Positions 37,264 to 47,139 of a stretch of 64,000 nucleotides of DNA are shown piece after piece. Position 1 is the first letter of the stretch. The number at the start of each line of letters is the position of its first letter. Under the pieces are notes generated by a model. That model was not told where the DNA came from, ran no database searches, and saw only the letters and a program-made list of their open reading frames with translations. The stretch is from positions 922,506 through 986,505 of the forward strand of contig NZ_JNKC01000001.1 in NCBI RefSeq assembly GCF_000701905.1. Direction: 5' to 3'. A program made the position numbers and the translations under genes. Source of the stretch: Proteiniclasticum ruminis DSM 24773 (GTDB taxonomy: Bacteria > Bacillota > Clostridia > Clostridiales > Clostridiaceae).

Positions 37264-38430
37264 CTACACATAAACTTTACTTTGAATCTCTTTCCCCTCA
37301 CTCAAATAGATTCTGGGGATTCTTTTAGATACAGCACAGGTGATCTCATAATTGATGGTGCCAAGAATCCTTGCCATATCATCCGCATTAAAGACCACAT
37401 CGCCTTCTTCTCCCAACAGCGTTACGGTATCCAGACGCTTCACATCCGGAACTTCTGTCACATCCACCATGATGTGGTCCATGCAGACAGACCCTACCTG
37501 TGGACATAGCACACCATGTACAATGACTTTCGCTTTGCCGGATAGATTTCTGAAATATCCATCCGCATAACCAATGGGAATGGTTGCGATTTTTGTTTCT
37601 TCTCTCTCTGTTACAAAGCAGTGTCCATAACTGATTCCTGTACCTCTGGGTACCGTCTTCAGCTGTGCGATGATTCCTTTGAGGCTCATGACCGGTTTCA
37701 GAGACAGGTTTTCTTTTCTTACCTCATCAGAAGGATGATAACCGTAAAGAATGATTCCAGGACGGACGCTTTCAAGATACGTCTCCTTAAGATCCACAAT
37801 GGCAGCGCTGTTGGCTACATGTTCATGCAAAAAGAAGACTCCTTTTTCTTGCAGCTTATCCATGGCTTTTCGGTACTTCTCAAGCTGTTTATGCGTGAGG
37901 CTCTTATCCTCTTCATCAGAAGCAGCAAAATGAGTATAAATGCTGTCCATAGAAAGACCTTCCAGCTGACTGATTTTTATGATTTCATCGATTCCATCCT
38001 TCTCTGGAGAAAATCCAAGACGGCCAATACCCGTATCAAGAGAAATCAGCACCTTTGCCTTTTTCTTCTGCTTTAGTGCTGTCTCATGAAGAATCAGTGC
38101 ATCATCATAACTTACCATATGAAGCGTCAGGTCTTCTTTGACTGCCTCCTCATAGAAACCAGGGGGCGTATAGCTCATCACAATGATATCTTCTCTGATG
38201 CCGCTTTTCCTGAGGGCTAGTGCTTCTCCTGCGATGGCCACGCCAAATGCATCCGCCCCATGGGTCAGCATAGTTTTTGCCACCTCAGCAGCTCCATGTC
38301 CATAGGCGTCCGCCTTGACAATGGCAATCAGTCTGCTGTTTCCTATAAGTTTTTTTATATTTTTCACATTATATGCCAAATGATCCAGATTGATTTCCGC
38401 CCATACCGGACGCAGCTTTTCGGTAAACAT
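37264..38430 (-). CDS. alr: Alanine racemase
   Basis: Interconverts L- and D-alanine for peptidoglycan synthesis with PLP. The PLP Lys is in VKADAYGHG near residue 36. The second catalytic residue, Tyr, is in the GISYGHCFVTERE segment; VGSVCMDHIMVDVT is also conserved. The start could be ATG at 38430 or TTG at 38433; GGAGG spacing (12 or 9 bases) slightly favours TTG. The longer ORF to 38493 is not supported by a ribosome site. The gene order acpS-nnr-alr is common in Firmicutes. Confidence 0.96.
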   Translation of the reverse strand: MFTEKLRPVWAEINLDHLAYNVKNIKKLIGNSRLIAIVKADAYGHGAAEVAKTMLTHGADAFGVAIAGEALALRKSGIREDIIVMSYTPPGFYEEAVKEDLTLHMVSYDDALILHETALKQKKKAKVLISLDTGIGRLGFSPEKDGIDEIIKISQLEGLSMDSIYTHFAASDEEDKSLTHKQLEKYRKAMDKLQEKGVFFLHEHVANSAAIVDLKETYLESVRPGIILYGYHPSDEVRKENLSLKPVMSLKGIIAQLKTVPRGTGISYGHCFVTEREETKIATIPIGYADGYFRNLSGKAKVIVHGVLCPQVGSVCMDHIMVDVTEVPDVKRLDTVTLLGEEGDVVFNADDMARILGTINYEITCAVSKRIPRIYLSEGKEIQSKVYV

Positions 38431-38545
38431 CAAGCTCAGTTTCCTCCCTGTGATGTAAGCAGAACTTTCTCTTCTGCCTAAAAATAAATCCATCTTCTAT
38501 CTTATCATAGGTCTCAATGATGTTTCATCCATTTCTTCCGATATT

Positions 38546-40090
38546 TCACATCACAGTTGGGGATGTCCGTTCTCTGACAACGGTTTTATCTAAAAGCTCT
38601 TTCAGATACCGGGGAATATTCTCCACCACCTCGCTGGGCTTCACCGTGTATCTCGTCTCAGACAGCTCATCGCCTATGGCTCCATGGATATACACACCAA
38701 GGACTGCCGCATCAAGGGCTTGAAGCCCTTGCCCTGCCAATGAGGCAATGATGCCTGTAAGAGCGTCTCCCATCCCTCCTTGGGCCATGGCAGAAGACCC
38801 TGTGGAGTTCACATACGTCCTTTCACCATCGGTGATCACCGTATAATATCCTTTCAGTACCACCACAATCCCGTGTTTTTTCGCAAAGGACTCCGCAGTT
38901 TCCAGTCTGTTTTTCTCCAGCTCCTCTTTAGAAATACCTGAAAGAAGAGACATCTCTCCTGGGTGAGGCGTAATGATCACGGGAAAGGACATCTCCTCAA
39001 AAAGATCACATTTCCCAGTCATCGCCCGAAGACCATCAGCATCCAGCACCAGCGTTTTTTGACTTTCCTTTTCTTCCTGAAGAATTTTCACCGTCCTCAA
39101 AAGCATTTTGTACACATCCCGATGCTGTCCAAGACCCGGCCCGAAAGCTACCGCCTGGGCACTACGCACACCACTTTCCAGTTTTTCCAGAGGAAGGCTC
39201 ATGACTTCCGTGAGTCTCGGGGCAAGAACCTTTAACGTATCATCAAAGGAAGTAAGCACCACTAGACCGGATCCCGACGCTACTGCAGCATTCACAGTCA
39301 GTACAGCCGCACCTGTAAAGCCTTGTGACCCAGCCACAGCAAGGACTCTGCCATAAGTATTCTTATGGCCTGTTACTGCTCTTCTTGGAAGAAGAGCACG
39401 TACGGTTTCTTCTGTAACAAAATATGTGGACTGGGACATTTCAGCTTTCAGCTTCTTTGGAATACCCACAGACTCTACCAGAATCTCTCCGAGATATGGC
39501 ATGGCGGCATATGAAAAAAAGCCTTTCTTGTATGCTTCAAAAGTCACCGTTTTTTTTGCACGGACCGTATAATATGAAGGAGCACCTTGATCCGGCAGAA
39601 GGCCTGACGGAACATCCACCGCCATGACTTTTTCCTGATATTCATTGACCATGTCAATGACAAGACCTGTGAAGGGACTCATTTCCCCATGGAACCCAGT
39701 TCCATAGAGCGCGTCCACAATAAGATCCGCATCACCAAGCGCCTCCTGAAAACTCCAAAGGTCCTCCTCTTCCTTGAGTATCGTCATTGGAATCTCCATT
39801 TTACTTGCCACCCGATAAAATACAGAAGCATCTCCTTTGATCTGGTCTACATCGTCCAGAAGATAAACATCCACCTCTTTACCCATCTGATACAGTTTAA
39901 TGGCCAGTGCTATGCCGTCACCGCCATTATTTCCACGCCCGCACAGGATTACTGCATAGGATAAAGAAGGATTGATATGGCGCAGCAAAGAAGAGGCTGC
40001 TGCCTCCATGAGGAGAATTCCCGGTATCCCATATTCTGTGATGGCTCTCTCATCCATGGACCGTAAGGTTTTGACATCCATTATCTCCAT
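38546..40090 (-). CDS. nnr: Bifunctional NAD(P)H-hydrate repair enzyme (epimerase/dehydratase)
   Basis: Repairs hydrated NADH and NADPH. The N-terminal epimerase part (about 1-210) shows LCGRGNNGGDGIALA and VDALYGTGFHGE. The C-terminal ADP-dependent dehydratase part (about 225-510) shows ITPHPGEMSLL and the GSSAMAQGGMGDALTGIIASLAGQ motif. The ATG at 40090 follows GAGGAGG at nine bases and begins MEIMDVKTLRSMDERAI, the standard N-terminus; the longer ORF would run into acpS. It starts four bases after the acpS stop. Confidence 0.95.
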   Translation of the reverse strand: MEIMDVKTLRSMDERAITEYGIPGILLMEAAASSLLRHINPSLSYAVILCGRGNNGGDGIALAIKLYQMGKEVDVYLLDDVDQIKGDASVFYRVASKMEIPMTILKEEEDLWSFQEALGDADLIVDALYGTGFHGEMSPFTGLVIDMVNEYQEKVMAVDVPSGLLPDQGAPSYYTVRAKKTVTFEAYKKGFFSYAAMPYLGEILVESVGIPKKLKAEMSQSTYFVTEETVRALLPRRAVTGHKNTYGRVLAVAGSQGFTGAAVLTVNAAVASGSGLVVLTSFDDTLKVLAPRLTEVMSLPLEKLESGVRSAQAVAFGPGLGQHRDVYKMLLRTVKILQEEKESQKTLVLDADGLRAMTGKCDLFEEMSFPVIITPHPGEMSLLSGISKEELEKNRLETAESFAKKHGIVVVLKGYYTVITDGERTYVNSTGSSAMAQGGMGDALTGIIASLAGQGLQALDAAVLGVYIHGAIGDELSETRYTVKPSEVVENIPRYLKELLDKTVVRERTSPTVM

Positions 40091-40094
40091 ATGT

Positions 40095-40466
40095 TCAGAC
40101 CTCCTCGATAATGACCATGGCAATGGCTCTTTCCTTATCGTGGGATAATGAGAGATGTACTGCCATTTTTTTATCTCCATACACTCTCTTAAGGTGTGGA
40201 GATAGAAGCTCCATATTGAAATAGGGTTTACCAAGCTCATCCTTCAGAACTTCCATCTCCACGAAAGAAATGCCTCTGATTCCTGTGCCTAAGGCCTTGG
40301 AGCAGGCTTCTTTCGCTGCAAAGCATCCAGCAAGACTTGCTTTATTCAGCTCCCCGATGCGCTCAATCTCCTTCTTCGTAAAGACACGTTCTTTTTTCTT
40401 TCTTGTGGAGAAGGTCTTTGCAACCCGCTCAATTTCAATAATATCCACACCAGAACCTAGAATCAT
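40095..40466 (-). CDS. acpS: Holo-[acyl-carrier-protein] synthase
   Basis: Transfers 4'-phosphopantetheine from CoA to acyl carrier protein. The Mg-binding Asp is in ILGSGVDIIEIERV (residue 8) and the catalytic Glu in FAAKEACSKALGTGI (near 55). The 123-residue length is normal for trimeric AcpS. Several in-frame starts exist; the ATG at 40466 has the best spacing to GGTGGGAG. It heads the acpS-nnr-alr-yitT run. Confidence 0.94.
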   Translation of the reverse strand: MILGSGVDIIEIERVAKTFSTRKKKERVFTKKEIERIGELNKASLAGCFAAKEACSKALGTGIRGISFVEMEVLKDELGKPYFNMELLSPHLKRVYGDKKMAVHLSLSHDKERAIAMVIIEEV

Positions 40467-40605
40467 CATTTCTCCCACCTTCCATTTCTACCATTATATC
40501 GTTTCGAAGTTCATGAAAGTAGCATTCTTCCTGTACAGCGGAAAATTGTTATCAAAAAGTTCATAAATAGATCTGAATCAAAAGGATTCTAAGGACAGCA
40601 ACAAT

Positions 40606-40630
40606 AAAAAAAGACCCGGCATCCCGGGTC
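40606..40630 (-). terminator. Terminator of the yihY-like gene
   Basis: GACCCG pairs with CGGGTC across a six-base loop, followed by seven U on the minus strand, directly after the stop codon of the YihY-like gene at 40637. Confidence 0.88.
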
Positions 40631-40636
40631 CAAGGA

Positions 40637-41620
40637 TCAGTCATTGGCTTCATTCTCTTCTGAAGACTCCAGATGATTTTTCAGTTTCTGAAATTTCCCT
40701 TCCGTTCTGCTTAAGGGAACAGGTTCTTGAACTTCCTCTTTCTTTTCAGGATCCTTAATCCTTTCGCTTCGTCTCCAGTCCCTGATGCTTCGAAGATAAG
40801 GCCGTTCCACCTTCCTGTATAAAATAAGATAGGCATTGAGCTCCGCTCCCAGAACCATAATGCTGGATGTGAGAAGCAGCCAAAGGAGAAGACCGATGAC
40901 AGCTCCTAAAGTGCCATAGAATCTGGAGTAATTGGCAAAATTATTAATGTAGTACTGAAATCCCAAGGTAACCAAAATCCAAACCAGTGTAGAAAAAACT
41001 GCACCGGGATAAGCATATTTGAACCGGATGCTCTTTACAGGAATAAACATATAAGCAAGAATCAGAATCCCCAATATAAGTCCCACAGGCAGAAGTATTC
41101 TAATGAGGGTTATGAATCCTTCTGTTGGAAAATGAGGGAAGTAGCTGGAGATGATGTTAAGAATCGTTCTGCCAAAAACTATACCGACCAAAGCGACTAG
41201 GATAGCAAAGGCCAGCTGCACCACCCAGAGAAAGGACACCACATATTTCTTTATAATATTGCGGTCCTCTTTAAAATCCATGGCCCGGTTCATGGCGATC
41301 ATAAAAGCCCGGAAGCCTCCGGACGCTGTATAAACCGCTGCAAAGATCGACGCTGTCAGAAGGCTTCCCCTCTGAACCAGGACCAGATCCAGCACCGGAC
41401 CGCTGATGATTTCATAAATCTCTTTGGGCAGCGAATTTTCCATGAGATTGAGAATATAACCAGCATCCAGACCCAGATAAGCAATCACTGACAAAAGGAA
41501 AATCAGAAATGGAAAAATCGACAGAAGAAGTCCATAGGTCAGTCTGTATGCATAGACCATGCTTTCGTCTTCGCCTACTTTTTTGATGAATCCCAGAATG
41601 AAATCAATAGCTTTCTTCAT
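40637..41620 (-). CDS. YihY/BrkB-family inner membrane protein
   Basis: A 327-residue protein with about six membrane helices. The opening FIKKVGEDESMVYAYRLTYGLLLSIFPFLIFL and the later TASGGFRAFMIAMNRAMD and GTLGAVIGLLLWLLLTSSIMVLGAELNAYL are typical of the YihY family, once wrongly called ribonuclease BN. The function is not firmly known; some members are proposed to export small molecules. The C-terminal 60 residues are charged and cytoplasmic. It is transcribed alone, with its own terminator. Confidence 0.88.
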   Translation of the reverse strand: MKKAIDFILGFIKKVGEDESMVYAYRLTYGLLLSIFPFLIFLLSVIAYLGLDAGYILNLMENSLPKEIYEIISGPVLDLVLVQRGSLLTASIFAAVYTASGGFRAFMIAMNRAMDFKEDRNIIKKYVVSFLWVVQLAFAILVALVGIVFGRTILNIISSYFPHFPTEGFITLIRILLPVGLILGILILAYMFIPVKSIRFKYAYPGAVFSTLVWILVTLGFQYYINNFANYSRFYGTLGAVIGLLLWLLLTSSIMVLGAELNAYLILYRKVERPYLRSIRDWRRSERIKDPEKKEEVQEPVPLSRTEGKFQKLKNHLESSEENEAND

Positions 41621-41737
41621 TTTTTCACTTCCTTTTTTCCAGAATCACGAAAATATAGTTCCATTATACTACAGATACGTCCTTTCCATCTTTCTCTTCC
41701 GTAAACAAAAGGAGAAAAAGACATGAACAAACAAGGA

Positions 41738-41781
41738 AAAAGGGCTCTTGAATCCAGATTTCCGGATTCAAGAGCCCTTTT
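41738..41781. terminator. Bidirectional terminator with 18-bp perfect stem
   Basis: The arms 41738-41755 and 41764-41781 are perfectly complementary around an eight-base loop, with A and T runs built into the stem base on both sides. It ends the DUF2922 transcript on the minus strand and would also stop plus-strand transcription towards that gene. Confidence 0.9.
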
Positions 41782-41787
41782 ACAGAA

Positions 41788-41994
41788 TTATGCGATGAGT
41801 TCCTCTTCACGATTGATGGACGCTGACTCGATTTCCACCAGCTCCTTCTCTCCTTCAAAGAGAACATTCTTGGAAATGATGGCGCTCATAAGAGCCTCCA
41901 CTTCCTCATCCAAAATATCCTCACGGACCTTTGGAAGTCTCAGGTTCCACTTCTTGCCTTCTTTTGTCAGGAATGTCATGGTTAATGTGTTCAT
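41788..41994 (-). CDS. DUF2922 small protein
   Basis: A 68-residue protein beginning NTLTMTFLTKEGKKWNLRLPKVRED, typical of the DUF2922 family of Firmicutes. Function is unknown. A strong AGGAGG precedes the ATG and lies right after the stop of the DUF1659 gene, so the two are coupled. The terminator follows six bases after the stop. Confidence 0.85.
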   Translation of the reverse strand: MNTLTMTFLTKEGKKWNLRLPKVREDILDEEVEALMSAIISKNVLFEGEKELVEIESASINREEELIA

Positions 41995-42007
41995 ACTGCC
42001 TTACCTC

Positions 42008-42229
42008 CTACACTAATTGAATTTTGCTGGTTTCCTGAACCGAAACCCCTTCAAAGGTCTGTTCAGAAAGATCCGCAATGAGCATAGCCACCTCATGGAT
42101 GTCTTCTGCAAGAGCAGAAACCTTGAAGTTTTTGACTCTTCTCAGTTCACCCACATTCTTCCCCTGGTCGTTCAACCTCGTAAAGGTAAGAATAAGCTCC
42201 TTGGACTGTAATTCTTGTGATACTGTCAT
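42008..42229 (-). CDS. DUF1659 small protein
   Basis: A 73-residue protein with the DUF1659 look: SKELILTFTRLNDQGKNVGELRRVKNFKV, then a helix (DIHEVAMLIADLSEQ). Its function is unknown; in Firmicutes it is regularly paired with DUF2922 and often YvrJ. The ATG at 42229 is chosen because AAAGGGG stands nine bases upstream; the earlier TTG at 42238 overlaps that site. The pair is transcribed divergently from the aldose-epimerase-like gene. Confidence 0.85.
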   Translation of the reverse strand: MTVSQELQSKELILTFTRLNDQGKNVGELRRVKNFKVSALAEDIHEVAMLIADLSEQTFEGVSVQETSKIQLV

Positions 42230-42297
42230 ATTTACCAACCCCTTTCACTACTGAATTATGCAGTTTGGTCAAAAAGAGCAAAGCTTTTCTAGAATAA

Positions 42298-42327
42298 TTG
42301 AATAAAATTTACGCCAGATGCTATACT
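42298..42327 (+). promoter_or_regulatory. Promoter of the aldose-epimerase-like gene
   Basis: TTGAAT (42298-42303) and TATACT (42322-42327) are separated by 18 bases, 35 bases ahead of the ATG at 42362. The ribosome site AAAGGAG follows at suitable spacing. Confidence 0.65.
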
Positions 42328-42361
42328 GAAGATACTATCAATTCAGAAAAAGGAGTCTTCT

Positions 42362-43231
42362 ATGCTAGAACTTAAAAATGAACACCTCACCGCAACCTTT
42401 TTAACCACAGGCGCTGAACTGATTTCTCTAAAAGACAGCAAGGGAACCGAATACCTCATGAGAGATGAACGGTACTGGGGCTATACCGCTCCCCATCTAT
42501 TCCCTGTCATTGGGATGCTTCAGGATTCCACGCTTCGTCATGAGGGCAGGAATTATCCCCAGAAACGCCATGGCTTTGCCAGAAACATGGAGTTTCAAGT
42601 AGCTTCTCAAAAAGAAGATACCTTGGTATTTGATCTTCTCTCCAGTGAAAAGACAAAGTCCCTTTATCCTTTTGATTTTTTATTCCGGGTCATCTATACC
42701 TTGAAAAACACCGCCCTGACCATCTCCTATCAGGTGGAGAACAGAAGCAGTGAAGTGATGCCCTATTCCGTTGGCGCACACCCGGCGTTCTGGGTCCCTT
42801 TCCAGAAAGATGAAGAGTTCACAGACTATGCTCTGGTTTTTGAGAAGGAGGAGCATCTTGAACGGGTTCCCATCAATATCGAAACCGGACTCCTGAAAAA
42901 GCCTAAAACACTTTTCATGGAGAAAGCTTCCAGAATCCCCCTCCAAAAGAGTCTTTTCAAGGAAGATGCCCTGATTTTCCAGAATCTCGAATCCTCTTAT
43001 GTCACTTTGGAGTCTTCCAAGAATGAAGGCACTGTCCGTTTCCATTTTAAGGAATTTCCTTTTCTTGGCATCTGGACCACCGATGATGATGCGCCGTTCC
43101 TCTGCTTGGAGCCTTGGGCAGGACATGCAGATTATGAAGGGTTCCAGGGAGACTATCTGGAAAAAGAAGATAATGTCCTTCTAAACCAAAACGAGTCCAG
43201 AACCTTCTCCTACACCATTGAAATCCGATAG
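42362..43231 (+). CDS. Aldose 1-epimerase family protein (LacX-like)
   Basis: A 289-residue beta-sandwich sugar mutarotase-like protein, with RDERYWGYTAPHLFPVIGML, the KRHGFARNMEF catalytic-His segment, VGAHPAFWVPF (second His) and the terminal FLCLEPWAGHADYEG with the acidic residue. It probably interconverts sugar anomers; the LacX/YeaD-like branch has poorly defined substrates. It is one of the few plus-strand genes here and lies next to gluconate genes, but it converges on them and shares no operon. Confidence 0.87.
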   Translation: MLELKNEHLTATFLTTGAELISLKDSKGTEYLMRDERYWGYTAPHLFPVIGMLQDSTLRHEGRNYPQKRHGFARNMEFQVASQKEDTLVFDLLSSEKTKSLYPFDFLFRVIYTLKNTALTISYQVENRSSEVMPYSVGAHPAFWVPFQKDEEFTDYALVFEKEEHLERVPINIETGLLKKPKTLFMEKASRIPLQKSLFKEDALIFQNLESSYVTLESSKNEGTVRFHFKEFPFLGIWTTDDDAPFLCLEPWAGHADYEGFQGDYLEKEDNVLLNQNESRTFSYTIEIR

Positions 43232-43236
43232 ACGCC

Positions 43237-43283
43237 AAAAGCGGTGCCCGGTCCAATAAAATGGACTGTGCACCGCTTTTTTT
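43237..43283 (+). terminator. Terminator of the aldose-epimerase-like gene
   Basis: AGCGGTGC (43240-43247) pairs with GCACCGCT (43270-43277), with seven T following on the plus strand. The A-run on the left is weaker, so termination of the converging gntK transcript is possible but less sure. Confidence 0.88.
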
Positions 43284-43300
43284 CATTCATGGATGATCTT

Positions 43301-44788
43301 TCAGTCTTCTTCTTCTTCTTCTTCTTCTTCTGCTGCTGCTAAGGCATTCTTCAGGAGAATCACAGTTTTGGTGATTTTCTGATACCTTTTGAAGTTCATT
43401 TCATACTGAAGAACCTCTTCACCAGGCAAAAACACCTCTATCTTCTTCGAGTTCAGCCTTATGGCTTCCACTCCTAAGCGGACAGCCCCCAATGCAGAAC
43501 TGCTGGAAGCTTCCACTCTTTGTACTTCACGTCCCATGACACCCGCAAGAACACTTGCCATTTCATTGTTCTCGAAGACTCCTCCAGAGGCTTTAAGGAG
43601 TCTTACCTTCCCATGAAGTCTTTCGAGCTCTGTCAGCACTTCTTTCAAATTGTAGAAGATTCCCTCCACCGCAGCACGGATGAATTGCTTTTTTCCCGCC
43701 CTGGGTGTGATCCCCACAAAACCTGCAGAAAGATGACCATCATAATAAGGAGCCCGCTCTCCATAAAGGTAGGGAATAAAAGTGATCCCCTCTGCACCTG
43801 GTTCTGATTCTAACAGATTTTTGGAAAGATCTCTGTAAAAATGATCCGGATGCTCATAGAAAAGACCGCTGAGATAAGCCAGAACATTCCCTCCGTTATT
43901 CACTGCACCACCCAGGACATACTGCCCCTTCCTGAGATAGTAGCAGAAAGTTTTCCCCTCCGGATGGAGAAGAATCCTGTCAGAGGTGATCCTCACCGCA
44001 CCGCTGGTACCAAGGGTAACCGCAGCCTCATAAGGCTCTGTCACATCCCCACCAAGATTCGCAAGGCAGCCGTCGGACCCGCCAATGAGAACCTTGCAGT
44101 TGGAGGGAAGTTTCGTTCTCAAAAGAACTTCTGGATTGCTTAAAGAAAATATCTCCTCCACATCCACGGGTCTTGAAAATTGCGCAGGCACCATGGAGAT
44201 CTCTTTCAGAATCTCCTCATCAAAGACCAGATCCTGAAGATGAAAAAGCCCTGTGGCAGATGCTATGGAATAGTCCACCACATACTCTCCAATGAGTTTT
44301 CTCATGATAAACTCTTTGATGCCAATGGCCTTTTTGGTTTTTTTCAAAAGATCCGTATTCTTCTGAAACCAAAGCAGTTTGAAAAATGGGCTCATGGGAT
44401 GAAGAGGCGTACCTGTTTTTTGGTAAAAAGTCTCTGCATCCTCTCTTTTCTTAAACTCTTCCACAAACTCTTCAGCACGGCTGTCTGACCAAAGTATGCT
44501 TTTGGTCAAAGGCTGATCTTTTTCATCCATGAGGATCAGACTGTGCATGGCACTGGAAAAAGCCATATAAGCCACATCATCTCTCTTTTCCTCATGTCTT
44601 TCCAAGAGCTCTTCCACTGCTTGAAGAAGGCTTTCAAGCACCTCTTCCGGATCCTGCTCTGCATAGTATGCTTGGCTATGATAGGTATCATACCCTCTAC
44701 TTATGGAGTCAATATTTTGGAGCGCTTCATCAAAAAGCACCACTTTTGTGCTGGTGGTGCCAATATCTGCACCAATATAATACTTCAT
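43301..44788 (-). CDS. gntK: Gluconokinase (FGGY family)
   Basis: Phosphorylates gluconate to 6-phosphogluconate, which feeds the 6-phosphogluconate dehydrogenase encoded just upstream. FGGY features: IGADIGTTSTKVVLFD (ATP site) at the start, SSAMHSLILMD, ILWSDSRA, HPMSPFFKLLW, GGSDGCLANLG (catalytic Asp) and VTLGTSGAVR. The closest pattern is Bacillus GntK rather than xylulokinase. The ATG at 44788 overlaps the gnd stop (TGATG). The protein ends in AAA followed by eight Glu and one Asp, encoded by a trinucleotide repeat. No gluconate permease gene is in the window. Confidence 0.88.
   Translation of the reverse strand: MKYYIGADIGTTSTKVVLFDEALQNIDSISRGYDTYHSQAYYAEQDPEEVLESLLQAVEELLERHEEKRDDVAYMAFSSAMHSLILMDEKDQPLTKSILWSDSRAEEFVEEFKKREDAETFYQKTGTPLHPMSPFFKLLWFQKNTDLLKKTKKAIGIKEFIMRKLIGEYVVDYSIASATGLFHLQDLVFDEEILKEISMVPAQFSRPVDVEEIFSLSNPEVLLRTKLPSNCKVLIGGSDGCLANLGGDVTEPYEAAVTLGTSGAVRITSDRILLHPEGKTFCYYLRKGQYVLGGAVNNGGNVLAYLSGLFYEHPDHFYRDLSKNLLESEPGAEGITFIPYLYGERAPYYDGHLSAGFVGITPRAGKKQFIRAAVEGIFYNLKEVLTELERLHGKVRLLKASGGVFENNEMASVLAGVMGREVQRVEASSSSALGAVRLGVEAIRLNSKKIEVFLPGEEVLQYEMNFKRYQKITKTVILLKNALAAAEEEEEEEED
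43305..43330. repeat. Trinucleotide microsatellite at the 3' end of gntK
   Basis: An uninterrupted CTT/GAA-type repeat of about 26 bases encodes the poly-Glu tail of gluconokinase, next to three GCA-type Ala codons. Such a tract can change length by slippage in steps of one codon without breaking the frame. Confidence 0.9.
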
Positions 44789-45693
44789 CACTTAACATCC
44801 TTTTTATGGACCTCATGACCGCCAAAAGCATTTCTCAACGAAGCCACGATTTTTTCCCCGTATTTTTCCTCATCACCTGAAGCATACCGCACCATGAGAG
44901 ATTGTGCAATCACCGGAATGGGCACCTGTAGATGGAGAGCTTCCTCCAAAGTCCACTTTCCTTCTCCCGAGGAGGGAATCACCCCCGCCAGAGCCTCCTG
45001 TCCCGGATCCTCCCGAAGAAGCTTCTCCGTCAGCTCCATGAGCCAGCTTCTCACCACTGAACCATGATTGAACACTTTGGCTACTTGCTCCAGTTCAAAA
45101 TCATACGGGCTGTGGTGAAGCAGATTGAATCCTTCTCCTATGGCCTGCATCATCCCGTACTCAATGCCGTTATGAACCATTTTGAGATAATGACCACTTC
45201 CAGCAGTGCCTGTATAAAGATATCCGGATGGAACGGTAAGGTCTCTGAATAGTGTTTCCATCCGGAAAAATACTTCTTTCTTTCCCCCAATCATCATACA
45301 TGCTCCATTACGCGCACCCTCCACACCACCTGAAGTACCAACATCCAGATAATGAATTCCGGCTATAGCCGCCTCCTCTGCCCTTCTCACAGAATCTTTA
45401 TAGTGAGCGTTGCCGCCATCCATCAGCACGTCCTCTTGATCAAGGAGGATCAGAAGCTTTTGGAAAACCGCTTCTGTGATGGTCCCTGCTGGAAGCATCA
45501 GCCACAATGCCCTGGGCCGTTCCAGCGACTGGACAAGTTTTTCCAAGGAATCGTAAAAGCAGCCTCCTTCCGCCACAACCTCGTCTGAAACCACTTCATT
45601 GATATCGTGAGCATGCACCTCATGATTTCTCTCTCTCATCTGGGAAAACAGCATTCTTCCCATCTTACCCAGCCCTATCAGTCCTATTACCAA
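44788..45693 (-). CDS. gnd: 6-phosphogluconate dehydrogenase, short (YqeC/GntZ-like) type
   Basis: Oxidatively decarboxylates 6-phosphogluconate to ribulose 5-phosphate. The Rossmann start VIGLIGLGKMGRML, MDGGNAHYKDSVRR, DVGTSGGVEGA and KMVHNGIEYGMMQAIGEG (catalytic Lys) are all visible. At 301 residues it is the short, usually NAD-linked form that lacks the C-terminal dimer domain of the 470-residue enzyme. I prefer TTG at 45693: GAGGAG is eight bases upstream and the protein then starts exactly at the conserved motif. It is coupled to gntK, giving a two-gene gluconate module. Confidence 0.92.
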   Translation of the reverse strand: MVIGLIGLGKMGRMLFSQMRERNHEVHAHDINEVVSDEVVAEGGCFYDSLEKLVQSLERPRALWLMLPAGTITEAVFQKLLILLDQEDVLMDGGNAHYKDSVRRAEEAAIAGIHYLDVGTSGGVEGARNGACMMIGGKKEVFFRMETLFRDLTVPSGYLYTGTAGSGHYLKMVHNGIEYGMMQAIGEGFNLLHHSPYDFELEQVAKVFNHGSVVRSWLMELTEKLLREDPGQEALAGVIPSSGEGKWTLEEALHLQVPIPVIAQSLMVRYASGDEEKYGEKIVASLRNAFGGHEVHKKDVK

Positions 45694-45752
45694 TTTATTC
45701 ACTCCTCTTCTTTGTATCTGTACTCATTTACCATCCGCAGTGCACAAAGCAA

Positions 45753-45775
45753 AAGGCAAGGATATTCCTTGCCTT
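45753..45775 (-). terminator. Terminator of the 6-phospho-alpha-glucosidase gene
   Basis: AAGGCAAGG (45753-45761) and CCTTGCCTT (45767-45775) pair perfectly, with TTTGCTTT following on the minus strand. The hairpin starts six bases after the stop and separates the alpha-glucoside genes from gnd-gntK. Confidence 0.8.
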
Positions 45776-45780
45776 CGCCA

Positions 45781-47139
<1,359 letters not shown>

